Assembly: GCA_003533505.1 (NCBI GenBank)
Contig: DQGD01000008.1
Span: 1 to 64,000, forward strand
From: Clostridiales bacterium
GTDB lineage: Bacteria > Bacillota > Clostridia > Christensenellales > Pumilibacteraceae
Length of the DNA: 64,000 nt
Direction of reading: 5' to 3'
The notes beneath the pieces were generated by a model that was given only the letters and a program-made list of their open reading frames with translations, was not told the origin of the DNA and made no database searches. This document shows positions 42,527 through 50,872 of the stretch, in pieces (the first letter of the stretch is position 1; every line of letters starts with the position of its first letter). A program made the translations under genes and the position numbers.

Positions 42527-43565
42527 TCTTGCCGACTATACAAAGAGCGAGCTTCGGGAAATCCTTATGCGCGACTATTCGACGCCGGCTTACAGGGCGA
42601 AACAATTATACGACGGAATCACGGCATTTTCGAGCTATGACGAAATGACTACGCTTCCGAAAAAACTGAAAGCCGATTTGAGCGAAAAGTATTACGACCG
42701 CGCGCTTGCGATAGAAAAGAAGCTTGTGTCGCGCGACGGCACGATAAAATATTTGTACCGACTGAACGACGGGAACATAATAGAAGGCGCGCTGATGAAG
42801 CAGAGTTACGGCAACACGCTTTGTGTTTCCACGCAGGTCGGGTGCAGAATGGGCTGCGCGTTCTGTGCGTCGGGCATCGGCGGCTTAGTCAGAAACCTTA
42901 CTGCAGGCGAAATCCTTTCGCAGGTGTTATGCGTAAATCGCGACGCAGGCGGCACGGCGGATAAGCGCGCAGTGACCAATATAGTGCTTATGGGAAGCGG
43001 AGAGCCGCTCGACAATTATGAAGAAGTAACTAAGTTTTTGCGGCTCGCGTCGTCGCCCGACGGGCTCAACGTCAGCGAGCGCAATATATCGCTGTCTACT
43101 AGCGGACTTGTCGAAAACGTCAGGCGACTGGCGGACGACGGCTTTACCGTCACGCTCACGTTCTCGCTTCACGCGACCACCGACGAGTACCGCCGCACCA
43201 TTATGCCGATAGCGAACAAGTACTCGATTGCCGACATAATAGAAGCGGCGAAGTATTATTTTGAAAAGACGGGCAGGCGCGTGATATTCGAGTACACCAT
43301 GATAAAGGGTGTGAATATCAACCATTTCGACGCGTTGCGGCTTGCGGAACTTACCAAAGGCTTTCCGTCGCATATCAATCTGATACCGCTGAACCCCGTC
43401 AAGGAAAAGAACCTCAAGGGCTGCACTCGCGAAGAGGGCGAACGCTTTTTGCGGAAACTTACCGAGCTCGGCGTCAGCGCGTCCATACGAAAATCAAAGG
43501 GCGCGGACGTCGGCGGTGCCTGCGGACAGCTGAGAAGAAGCTATGTGGGAGCATGTAAAAAATGA
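42519..43565 (+). CDS. rlmN: 23S rRNA / tRNA m2A methyltransferase RlmN
   Basis: Radical SAM enzyme that methylates A2503 of 23S rRNA and A37 of some tRNAs. 348 residues: GCRMGCAFCASG holds the CxxxCxxC cluster; GSGEPLDNY and TFSLHATTDEYR are family motifs; the C-terminal methyl-carrying Cys lies in GGACGQL. In Bacillus prpC and prkC follow; here rsgA overlaps the stop by ATGA. Confidence 0.96.
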   Translation: MTNLADYTKSELREILMRDYSTPAYRAKQLYDGITAFSSYDEMTTLPKKLKADLSEKYYDRALAIEKKLVSRDGTIKYLYRLNDGNIIEGALMKQSYGNTLCVSTQVGCRMGCAFCASGIGGLVRNLTAGEILSQVLCVNRDAGGTADKRAVTNIVLMGSGEPLDNYEEVTKFLRLASSPDGLNVSERNISLSTSGLVENVRRLADDGFTVTLTFSLHATTDEYRRTIMPIANKYSIADIIEAAKYYFEKTGRRVIFEYTMIKGVNINHFDALRLAELTKGFPSHINLIPLNPVKEKNLKGCTREEGERFLRKLTELGVSASIRKSKGADVGGACGQLRRSYVGACKK

Positions 43566-44434
43566 AAGAAGCGCAGTACAGAGTTATCGAGCACAAATCC
43601 GATAAGTTTTCGATAGAGCTGGACGGCGTTGTCGTCGAGGCGGTTGCGAGAGGACGGTTAAAGCGCGACGGTGAAATCCTGGTGGGCGATTTCGTGGTGT
43701 TGGACGAGAACATGACCGAGCCCGTAATAGCGAGAGTTGCGCCGCGCAGAAATTCTTTGGTAAGACCGGGCGTCGCGAACATAGACCTTGTGGTCATCGT
43801 CGTTGCGCCCGTGCCGGAAACCGACGGTTTTCTGGTGGACAAGCTTATCGTCAATTGTAAGGAAGCAGGGATAGACTGTCTTATCTGCCTCAACAAGTCG
43901 GACATTGCGAATACCGAGAGGGAACGACTTGTGCGCGAGTACGGAACGGACGTCGCGGGGGTGGTTGTGACGGCGGCCATAAACGGCGAAGCGGCGGAGC
44001 TTAAACCGTATTTAACGGGCAAGGTTGTCTGTTTTGCCGGGCAGTCGGCAGTGGGAAAATCCACGCTGTCAAACGCGATACTCGGCGGCGATGAGCGAAC
44101 CGTCGGCGAGCTCAGCGAGCGTATATCGAGAGGCAGGAATACTACTACTTCGGCGCGGCTGCTGCGCTCTCCCGACGGATTCTATTTCGTCGATACGCCG
44201 GGGTTCTCCGTTCTCGACACGTTCGGAGTGAAAGCGAACGAGCTTGCGCTTTATTACGACGAGTACGTCAGACTTTCCGACGATTGCAAATTTCACCCCT
44301 GCACGCACACGAGCGAGCCCGGTTGCGCGGTTAAAGCTGCTGTCGGGAGCGGCAATCTCAGCAGAGAAAGATACGAAAGATACGTTAAATTATACGGCGA
44401 CCTCAGAGAAGCCGAAAAGAGGAGAACTAAATGA
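43562..44434 (+). CDS. rsgA: Ribosome small subunit GTPase RsgA
   Basis: Circularly permuted GTPase that checks late 30S maturation. 290 residues: an OB domain, G4 LNKSD before G1 GQSAVGKST, G3 DTPGFS, and a C-terminal zinc module CKFHPCTH..GC. Both ends overlap neighbours by ATGA. Confidence 0.96.
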   Translation: MKEAQYRVIEHKSDKFSIELDGVVVEAVARGRLKRDGEILVGDFVVLDENMTEPVIARVAPRRNSLVRPGVANIDLVVIVVAPVPETDGFLVDKLIVNCKEAGIDCLICLNKSDIANTERERLVREYGTDVAGVVVTAAINGEAAELKPYLTGKVVCFAGQSAVGKSTLSNAILGGDERTVGELSERISRGRNTTTSARLLRSPDGFYFVDTPGFSVLDTFGVKANELALYYDEYVRLSDDCKFHPCTHTSEPGCAVKAAVGSGNLSRERYERYVKLYGDLREAEKRRTK

Positions 44435-45084
44435 ACGAGTTGTTTATTGCGCCCAGCGTGCTGTCGGCGGACTTTACGAAAATGGGCGAAGACGTCGAGC
44501 GCATCGCAAAGGGCGGCGCGGATATGATTCATTGCGACGTTATGGACGGACTGTTCGTGCCGAACATAAGCTTCGGACCGAAAATGGTTGCGGACATTCG
44601 CAAGCATACGGATTTGCCGCTTGACGTGCACCTCATGATAGTGCAGCCCGAGCGCTACCTCGAAACGTTCGTAAAGGCAGGCGCCGACTATATCACCGTC
44701 CATGTCGAAGCGACGGAAAAGGCTCGTTACTGTCTTGAAAGGATACGCGAGTTGGGCGTAAAAAGCGGCATCGTGATAAGCCCCGATACCGCACCCGAAC
44801 GAGTTTTCGAGCTTTTGGACATTGCGGACATGGTGCTGGTTATGAGCGTTTACCCCGGCTTCGGCGGACAAAAATTTATTCCGTCCGCACTCGATAAGAT
44901 TAAAACGCTTTCGGCTGAGCTTAAGAAACGGGGGCTTTCCGCGCGACTTGAAATAGACGGCGGCGTAGGAATAGGTAACGTTGCGGAAATCAAGGCGGCA
45001 GGCGCGGACACTATAGTAGCGGGTTCGTCGGTGTTCGGCGCGTCGGACGCGTCGGAAGCTATTCGTGCGCTAAGAAACGCTTAG
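44431..45084 (+). CDS. rpe: Ribulose-phosphate 3-epimerase
   Basis: Interconverts ribulose-5-P and xylulose-5-P in the pentose phosphate pathway. 217 residues of a TIM barrel: APSVLSADF, HCDVMDGLFVPNISFG, MSVYPGFGGQKFIP, LEIDGGV. Coupled to rsgA and 8 bp before thiN. Confidence 0.97.
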   Translation: MNELFIAPSVLSADFTKMGEDVERIAKGGADMIHCDVMDGLFVPNISFGPKMVADIRKHTDLPLDVHLMIVQPERYLETFVKAGADYITVHVEATEKARYCLERIRELGVKSGIVISPDTAPERVFELLDIADMVLVMSVYPGFGGQKFIPSALDKIKTLSAELKKRGLSARLEIDGGVGIGNVAEIKAAGADTIVAGSSVFGASDASEAIRALRNA

Positions 45085-45092
45085 CAAAATAT

Positions 45093-45740
45093 ATGAAACG
45101 AGCTCTTATATTTCTTAACGGCGACGTGCCTACCGAATCTGAGTTAAAATCGGCTGCCGCCGCGGCAAAGGACGCAATCGTAATATGCGCAGACGGAGCG
45201 TTCGATTACATTGACGGCATAATCGAACCCGACATGATTTTAGGCGACTTCGACAGCGTGACCAAGTCGGTTGACGGAATTAAAGCCGAGGTTGTGCGTT
45301 ATCCGTCCGAAAAAGATTACAGCGACGGGTATCTCGCAATGCAGGCGGCAATCGAAGCCGGGGCGGAATTTGTTTCTGTTTACGGTGCTTTCGGCGGCAG
45401 GGCGGACTATGCCTACGTCAACCTGTCGCTGTTGTATCAGGCGAAAAAGGCGAACGTAAAAGCCGAGCTTATCGGCGGCGGCAGCGTAGTTACGCTCGAG
45501 AGCGGCGTAATCGAAAAATGCGTTCCCGTCGGCTCGATTGTTTCGTTTGCACCGTTTTTTCACTCGGCGCATATACTATCATCGGAGGGGCTCAAGTACC
45601 CGATGCGCGACGTCGTGCTTGACCGCGCTCACGCCGACCTCGGGGTTTCAAACGAGGCGACAAGCGAGAATATCGCGATAGAAGCGCAGGGCGAGGTACT
45701 TGTCTTTATCCGAAATTACATACGGGAGAGACGGGCATGA
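45093..45740 (+). CDS. thiN: Thiamine pyrophosphokinase
   Basis: Makes thiamine diphosphate from thiamine and ATP. 215 residues: CADGAFDYI, PDMILGDFDSV, and YPSEKDYSDGYLA hold the acidic metal and ATP ligands; GAFGGRADYAYVNL follows. Its stop codon overlaps the start of spoVM, the same linkage as in Bacillus. Confidence 0.94.
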   Translation: MKRALIFLNGDVPTESELKSAAAAAKDAIVICADGAFDYIDGIIEPDMILGDFDSVTKSVDGIKAEVVRYPSEKDYSDGYLAMQAAIEAGAEFVSVYGAFGGRADYAYVNLSLLYQAKKANVKAELIGGGSVVTLESGVIEKCVPVGSIVSFAPFFHSAHILSSEGLKYPMRDVVLDRAHADLGVSNEATSENIAIEAQGEVLVFIRNYIRERRA

Positions 45741-45817
45741 AAATAGTATGCGTGAAGGCGCCGCGATTTTTGCGCGGCTTACTGAAGCTGTTGTTTGTAA
45801 AAAAGAACAGCGACTAG
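45737..45817 (+). CDS. spoVM: Stage V sporulation protein SpoVM (26-residue curvature-sensing peptide)
   Basis: A 26-codon gene of the same length as Bacillus SpoVM. It starts MKIVCVKAPRFLRGLL and keeps Lys7, Pro9, Phe11, Leu12 and Gly14 of the amphipathic helix that senses the convex forespore membrane and anchors the coat via SpoIVA. ATGA overlap with thiN, which is also its neighbour in Bacillus. GGGAG lies about 8 bp upstream. The C-terminal KKNSD differs from the Bacillus tail. Too short for ordinary gene callers; synteny plus sequence makes the call firm. Confidence 0.9.
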   Translation: MKIVCVKAPRFLRGLLKLLFVKKNSD

Positions 45818-45855
45818 CGTTGAGTCGGCTTTTAAGTTATTGCTAATCGATATAA

Positions 45856-45905
45856 TAAAAAAACGCTTACCGTGCGTATTGCAGCAAGGGGTAAGCGTTT
45901 TCTTT
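45856..45905 (+). terminator. Terminator of the yicC-to-spoVM operon
   Basis: AAAACGCTTACC (45860-45871) pairs perfectly with GGTAAGCGTTTT (45890-45901), 18-nt loop, followed by CTTTT. Confidence 0.88.
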
Positions 45906-45960
45906 TGCGTGGTACAAGCTCCGAGCGGTAGCGGAGCTTTGGCGGTACAAAAATGTACAC

Positions 45961-45985
45961 AAAAAAGAGCCGCGCAAGGCGACTC
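45961..45985 (-). terminator. rpmB terminator
   Basis: On the minus strand GAGTCGC pairs with GCGGCTC (one U-G) around a 5-nt loop and is followed by six T residues, 24 bp after the rpmB stop. Confidence 0.8.
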
Positions 45986-46008
45986 CTTTTCGACCGAATT
46001 TTTACGCC

Positions 46009-46194
46009 TTAATCGTTCTTGTTAAGGGTTCTCTGGCAGCGAGTGCAAACGTAATCATTGGGCTTAAGTCCCTCGATATCCGCACCGACTTTATGAAGAT
46101 TAGCGCTGAAAGTACGCTTCGTTCTGCGATTGGAGTGGCTGACGTTGTTACCGCTTACCTTGCCCTTTCCGCACAGCGCGCAAACCTTACTCAT
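46009..46194 (-). CDS. rpmB: 50S ribosomal protein L28 (zinc-ribbon form)
   Basis: 61 residues: CALCGKGKVSGNNVSHSNRRTKR with the family's N-terminal pattern, and CTRCQRTL at the end. The two CxxC pairs make this the zinc-binding (C+) version. Convergent to spoVM and divergent from asp23, as in Bacillus. Strong GGAGGTG site. Confidence 0.97.
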   Translation of the reverse strand: MSKVCALCGKGKVSGNNVSHSNRRTKRTFSANLHKVGADIEGLKPNDYVCTRCQRTLNKND

Positions 46195-46235
46195 AGTGAC
46201 ACCTCCGTTAAAAGGAAAAATTGACTTACCGTGTT

Positions 46236-46264
46236 ATTGTAACACGTTTAAGCGTTTTAGGCAA
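46236..46264 (-). promoter_or_regulatory. rpmB promoter with overlapping palindrome
   Basis: On the minus strand: TTGCCT (46259-46264), 17 bp, TACAAT (46236-46241). The -10 lies inside the perfect palindrome CGTGTTA-CAA-TAACACG, which could be an operator or mRNA leader stem. Confidence 0.7.
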
Positions 46265-46366
46265 GCAAAAACGACAAGTTTAGCAAATTTTTTTTCATTT
46301 ACTGCCGCCGAAACGGGTATAGAAACCTAAAAAATCAATTTTTTTGCTAAAAACACCGTAAAACCC

Positions 46367-46395
46367 TTGCCATATTTTACGAATTAGGTTAAAAT
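46367..46395 (+). promoter_or_regulatory. asp23 promoter
   Basis: TTGCCA (46367-46372), 17 bp, TAAAAT (46390-46395), about 40 bp before the ATG at 46434. Confidence 0.65.
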
Positions 46396-46433
46396 AGATT
46401 AGCGGTGTACATATAATTACCGTAGGAGGCACT

Positions 46434-46784
46434 ATGAGCGTCAATACCGTAAACGCTTACGGACGGATTACCGTTACCGAAGAAGCCATAGCAGAGGTAG
46501 CCGGAAGCTCCGCGCTCGAATGCTACGGCGTGGTAGACCTCGTGCCCAAAAATTTGTCCGACAGCTTTTCGGACCTGCTCAAAAAGAAAAAGAACTCGCG
46601 CGGCGTGCGCGTGCTTACCAACGGCGATAGAATATTCATCGACCTTTACGTTGTCATGAAGTACGGCGTGTCTATCGACGCGGTTGCTCAAACATTGAAA
46701 AAGACGGTCAAGTACGACGTCGAAAAGTTCACCGGCATGGTGGTGGACACAGTTAACGTGAATGTGCTCGGAATACGCGTCTAG
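46434..46784 (+). CDS. Asp23/Gls24 family envelope stress protein (YloU-like)
   Basis: 116 residues of the Asp23 fold: YGRITVTEEAIAEVAGSSALECYGV at the start and VSIDAVAQTLKKTVKYDVEKFTG later. Members of this family localise to the membrane via partners and respond to wall stress. Always paired with the DAK-domain gene that follows. TAGGAGG site. Confidence 0.92.
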   Translation: MSVNTVNAYGRITVTEEAIAEVAGSSALECYGVVDLVPKNLSDSFSDLLKKKKNSRGVRVLTNGDRIFIDLYVVMKYGVSIDAVAQTLKKTVKYDVEKFTGMVVDTVNVNVLGIRV

Positions 46785-46836
46785 TCGCTATTCCTTATAT
46801 AATTAAGATTATTTCCCTAATCCATCGGAGGATAAA

Positions 46837-48477
46837 ATGCAGAAATCGATTAACGGCGCAATGCTGCGTAAAATGATTTTAAACGGAGCCAAGCTCCTGG
46901 ACATAAATAAAGAACATGTAGACTCTCTCAACGTTTTCCCGGTTCCCGACGGCGATACCGGCACGAACATGTCGCTGACAATGTTCTCGGCGGCAAAAGA
47001 GGTTTCGGCTTGCCCCAGCAACAACATCGACGCTCTTTGCGGAGCGATGGCGAAGGGCGCGCTCAGGGGAGCCAGAGGCAACAGCGGCGTTATTACCAGC
47101 CAGATTCTGAAAGGTATATCCGACGTTCTGTCGACGTGCAAAGACGAGATTACCTCCAAAAATTTTGCGAAAGCTCTCGCAAAAGGCACGGAGGTTGCAT
47201 ACAAGGCTGTCACCAAGCCTAAAGAAGGAACGATACTTTCGGTTGTCCGCGCGATGAGCGAGCATGCCGAGAAGATAACCAAAAAGAATATCGAAATCGA
47301 CGATTTCTTCAATCGGATTATCGAAGCCGGCGAAGAAATGCTGAAGAAAACGCCCGAGATGCTGCCCGTGCTCAAAAAGGCAGGCGTTGTCGACGCAGGC
47401 GGCAGAGGTTTGCTGATTATTTTCCAGGGCTTCTATCATGTGTTGCTCGGCACCGAGGACGTTTCGCTCGCGTTCGACGACAAAGTTCAGGTCGACGACG
47501 AAAAGTACAGTGAGAAGTCGCACTTCGACTACAACGACCTTGCGGACATCGCTTACGCGTACTGCACCGAGTTCTTTATCATCAATCTGTACAAAAAGAC
47601 GACCGAAGCCGACATCGACAAGTTCCGCGAGAACCTTATGGCAATCGGCGACTGCGTGCTCGTCATCGGCGACCTTTCCATGGTCAAGGTTCACGTCCAC
47701 ACCAACGAGCCCGGCGTCGCGCTTACCTACGCGCTCGAGCTCGGCGAGCTTGACAGGCTGAAGATTGAAAACATGCTCGAGCAGAATCGCGCGCTTATCG
47801 GACAGAAAAAAGAGGAGCTCAAGCCCTTCGGTATCGTGTCCGTGTGCGCGGGCGAGGGACTTTCCGGCATATTCAAAGACCTCTTGGTAGACAACGTCAT
47901 CGAGGGCGGTCAGACGATGAACCCGAGTGCCGACGACATCGCAAAGGCTTGCGACAAGGTGCTCGCAAAAGACGTGTTCGTTCTTCCCAACAACAAGAAT
48001 ATCATTCTCGCCGCCGAGCAGGCAAAAGCGTTGTCTAAGCGCAAACTGCACATAATTCCTTCGCATAACATTCCGCAGGGCTTGTCCGCGGTACTCGCGT
48101 TCAATCCCGAGGACAGCGTTTCCAACAACGAAACCAATATGAACGACGCAATGCAGTACGTTCGCGCAGGCATGGTCACCTATGCGGTGCGCTCGACGCA
48201 GGTCGATAATTTCGATTTGAAAGAGGGCGACATCATCGGTATCGATTCCAAGTCTATCGTGGCTAAGGGCGAAAACGTAAACAAGGTTACGACCGAACTC
48301 ATCGACAAGATGATGGACGACGAGGTTACCAACATCACGCTGTACTTCGGCAATAACGTTTCCGAAGAGGAAGCAACCTTGATTGCGGACGATTTGGCTG
48401 GCAAGTATAAGAAGTGCGACGTCGACATTCATTTCGGCGGTCAGCCTCTGTACTACTACATCGTTTCTTTGGAATAA
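46837..48477 (+). CDS. DAK domain protein, fatty acid kinase catalytic subunit-like (YloV/FakA)
   Basis: 546 residues: the N-terminal DhaL-type kinase domain has NVFPVPDGDTGTNMSLT (metal-binding Asp residues) and ARGNSGVI near residue 85; the middle and C-terminal parts are the YloV-specific domains. In Staphylococcus FakA phosphorylates fatty acids held by FakB for phospholipid synthesis; no fakB/degV gene is in the window. TCGGAGG site; terminator downstream. Confidence 0.9.
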   Translation: MQKSINGAMLRKMILNGAKLLDINKEHVDSLNVFPVPDGDTGTNMSLTMFSAAKEVSACPSNNIDALCGAMAKGALRGARGNSGVITSQILKGISDVLSTCKDEITSKNFAKALAKGTEVAYKAVTKPKEGTILSVVRAMSEHAEKITKKNIEIDDFFNRIIEAGEEMLKKTPEMLPVLKKAGVVDAGGRGLLIIFQGFYHVLLGTEDVSLAFDDKVQVDDEKYSEKSHFDYNDLADIAYAYCTEFFIINLYKKTTEADIDKFRENLMAIGDCVLVIGDLSMVKVHVHTNEPGVALTYALELGELDRLKIENMLEQNRALIGQKKEELKPFGIVSVCAGEGLSGIFKDLLVDNVIEGGQTMNPSADDIAKACDKVLAKDVFVLPNNKNIILAAEQAKALSKRKLHIIPSHNIPQGLSAVLAFNPEDSVSNNETNMNDAMQYVRAGMVTYAVRSTQVDNFDLKEGDIIGIDSKSIVAKGENVNKVTTELIDKMMDDEVTNITLYFGNNVSEEEATLIADDLAGKYKKCDVDIHFGGQPLYYYIVSLE

Positions 48478-48501
48478 TCGCAGACAGTTTTTCAGTCGAG
48501 T

Positions 48502-48537
48502 AAAAAAGTTATCCATGAAATATTGGGTAACTTTTTA
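48502..48537 (+). terminator. Terminator after the DAK gene
   Basis: AAAAAGTTATCC and GGGTAACTTTTT pair with one mismatch or wobble around an 11-nt loop. Confidence 0.7.
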
Positions 48538-48600
48538 TTGTAACGGGAAGTCGAGCCGCGTGAAACCTCGTGAAACAAATAATCCACACGGTAAGAGCGA

Positions 48601-48642
48601 GATATCCACTCTAATGTGGATAACTATGTGGATAAGTGTATA
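48601..48642. other. Two exact DnaA-box sequences and a small hairpin upstream of recG
   Basis: TGTGGATAA occurs at 48615-48623 and 48627-48635, each the complement of TTATCCACA, 12 bp apart on the same strand. TATCCAC and GTGGATA form a 7-bp stem with the first. This could be a DnaA regulatory site for recG or coincidence; no origin genes are near. Confidence 0.45.
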
Positions 48643-48675
48643 AGTCGCGGATTTTCGGGTAAATTCGGAGGAAAA

Positions 48676-50676
48676 ATGCAGTTTTCGGATATAAAAGGCT
48701 TCGGTGAAAAGCGCATTGCGGTGTTAAAGGCGGCAGGCTTTACCTCGCCGGAGGACTTAATTACTTATTTTCCGTTGCGGTATATCGATACTTCGAGCCT
48801 TACGCGGCTAGAGGACGCGAGCGAGGGCGACAGGGTTGTCGTGTGCGCGTGTACGCACGAAACGCCCAAGGTTGCATATATAAGGAAACGCCTGAATCTC
48901 GTAAAAGTAAAATTTATATACGACAATAAAACCGTTTGGTGCAGCTGGTTCAATCAGCCGTTCATGGCGAAAAATATCGTTCCGAACAGATACTATTACA
49001 TCGCCGGGAAGCTCAAAAAATTCAAGTCGACTTATGAAATAGTCGCGCCCGAACTGATTAAATTCACGGGCAACGAGCCGCCCGTGATTCCTGTGTACAA
49101 ACCTATCGGCAAAATCAATTCCGGGTTGATTTCCGAAGCGATTAAAGCCGCGCTGGGGGCGGTCAGCGTAGACAGCTATATACCGCAAAGTATCGCCGAA
49201 AAGTACGAACTCGGCAATATCGACAAGGCGTTTTCGGCTATTCATTTTCCACGGGCTATGTCGGAAGTCTATGCGGCTCAGCGACTTTTGTCGATAGAGC
49301 GGCTTTCGTATATGCTCGCCGCGTATTCGCTCATAAAGGCTGCGGACAGCGATTCGCGCGCCTATATATATAAGGATAAGAAAGACAAGGTAAACGAGCT
49401 GATAGGCAGCCTTCCGTATTCGCTGACGGGTGCGCAGAAGCGCTGTCTGGACGCACTGCTCTGCGGCTTTACTTCGGACAAAAAGGTAAACGCGCTTCTC
49501 GAGGGCGACGTCGGCTCGGGAAAAACCGTGGTTGCGATGCTGTGCATGTACTTCGCCGCGATGTCCGGATACCAGTCGGCGCTCATGGCTCCGACCGAAA
49601 TCCTTGCCGCGCAGCATTACCGCAACGCAATCGGTTTTTTGGAAAAGCACGGCTTGAGGTGCGGATATATTTCGGGCTCGATGAATAGGCGCGAGCGAGA
49701 AGAAGCGTTGTTCAATATCGCCGTCGGAAACTACGCCTGCATTTTCGGTACTCACGCGTTAATGTCCGACGACGTCCGCTTCAAAAATCTGTCGCTCGTA
49801 ATAATCGACGAGCAGCACCGTTTCGGAGTGGCTCAGCGTGCGGCACTCGAAAACAAATCGCAGGGTGCGGATTCAATCGTGATGTCGGCAACGCCAATTC
49901 CCAGAACGCTTGCGCTCACGCTTTACGCCGACCTGGACAGATTGGTTATCGACGAACTGCCGAGCGGTAAAGCACGGATTAACACGCGGTTCGTGCCGCC
50001 CGAGCGCGAAAAAGGCATGTGGGATTATATCGCCGCAAAAGCTGCGGCAGGCGAGCAGACCTACGTCGTCGTGCCAAAAATCACGAGCGACGACGATGAC
50101 GGCGGTTGCTCCGCAGAGACTGTTTACGAGCGCTATAAATCGCGTTTCGGCGACGTCATTGCGTTGGTTCACGGCAAACAAAAAGAGAGCGAGCGCAGCG
50201 AAAATATGCGCAAATTTGCCGCCGGTGAAATCAAAATTCTGGTTGCGACGACGGTAATAGAAGTGGGAATCGACGTCGCGAACGCCACGACCATGGTAAT
50301 TTACGATTCCGATAGGTTCGGTTTGTCGCAGCTTCATCAGCTTCGCGGAAGAGTGGGGCGAGGCAAAATCGACTCGTATTGCTTTGTGCTGACTTCCGCC
50401 GAAAATTCCGAAACGCGAGCAAGGCTGGAAAAGTTTATCGCTTGCTCCGACGGCTTTGAGCTTGCCGAATTTGACTTCCTGACGCGCGGAGCCGGCGACT
50501 TTATCGGGTATAACCAGCACGGTAACGGCGGCAGCTTTCCATCCGACCCGGGGCTTATCGCGCTGTGTAAAGTCATTAAGGACGACCTTCTGCTTGACTT
50601 TGGCGCTACGGAAAAAATACGCGATTCCTTAACCTGCGGCAGAAGCGAATTTTTTAATAAGCTCACGCTAAATTAG
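48676..50676 (+). CDS. recG: ATP-dependent DNA helicase RecG
   Basis: Reverses stalled forks and processes recombination intermediates. 666 residues: a wedge/OB domain at the N-terminus, Walker A LEGDVGSGKTVVAM, DEQHRFGV (motif II), SATPIPRTLAL (motif III), TTVIEVGIDVANA, and QLRGRVGRG (motif VI). Start ATG 48676 behind TCGGAGG; the frame extends upstream through the DnaA-box region but homology starts here. Slightly short for the family. Confidence 0.95.
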   Translation: MQFSDIKGFGEKRIAVLKAAGFTSPEDLITYFPLRYIDTSSLTRLEDASEGDRVVVCACTHETPKVAYIRKRLNLVKVKFIYDNKTVWCSWFNQPFMAKNIVPNRYYYIAGKLKKFKSTYEIVAPELIKFTGNEPPVIPVYKPIGKINSGLISEAIKAALGAVSVDSYIPQSIAEKYELGNIDKAFSAIHFPRAMSEVYAAQRLLSIERLSYMLAAYSLIKAADSDSRAYIYKDKKDKVNELIGSLPYSLTGAQKRCLDALLCGFTSDKKVNALLEGDVGSGKTVVAMLCMYFAAMSGYQSALMAPTEILAAQHYRNAIGFLEKHGLRCGYISGSMNRREREEALFNIAVGNYACIFGTHALMSDDVRFKNLSLVIIDEQHRFGVAQRAALENKSQGADSIVMSATPIPRTLALTLYADLDRLVIDELPSGKARINTRFVPPEREKGMWDYIAAKAAAGEQTYVVVPKITSDDDDGGCSAETVYERYKSRFGDVIALVHGKQKESERSENMRKFAAGEIKILVATTVIEVGIDVANATTMVIYDSDRFGLSQLHQLRGRVGRGKIDSYCFVLTSAENSETRARLEKFIACSDGFELAEFDFLTRGAGDFIGYNQHGNGGSFPSDPGLIALCKVIKDDLLLDFGATEKIRDSLTCGRSEFFNKLTLN

Positions 50677-50811
50677 TTAATTCATAGTTTCCTGTTACGG
50701 AAAAGTCTAAAATCACAGGATAAATTCGTTAAAACGGTTTCCCATTGCGGTAAGCGTGATTTGACCTGTTTTTTGCGTGATTTTTTTTGTCGCGAAATAT
50801 TCATAAAATGC
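50677..50811. other. Intergenic region after recG
   Basis: Contains a weak TTTCC/GGAAA hairpin and two copies of GCGTGATTT, the second followed by a T-run. No convincing terminator for recG and no coding frame is seen. Confidence 0.4.
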
Positions 50812-50840
50812 TTGACACTGAAGAATAAGGCTACTATAAT
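50812..50840 (+). promoter_or_regulatory. iscR-iscS-iscU promoter
   Basis: TTGACA (50812-50817), 17 bp, TATAAT (50835-50840). Imperfect dyad sequence (TATAGATATACTA) follows the -10 box and covers the start point, a possible site for autorepression by the Rrf2 regulator. Confidence 0.8.
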
Positions 50841-50872
50841 ATAGATATACTAGTGAAAAGGTAGTGATTTCA

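Noticed and set aside
46879..48516. 545-codon open frame on the minus strand opposite the DAK gene
   Set aside because: The plus-strand protein has clear family motifs over its whole length. In this GC-rich-codon genome antisense frames stay open by chance, and the translation is low-complexity Val/Leu/Arg/His-rich without a domain or ribosome-binding site.
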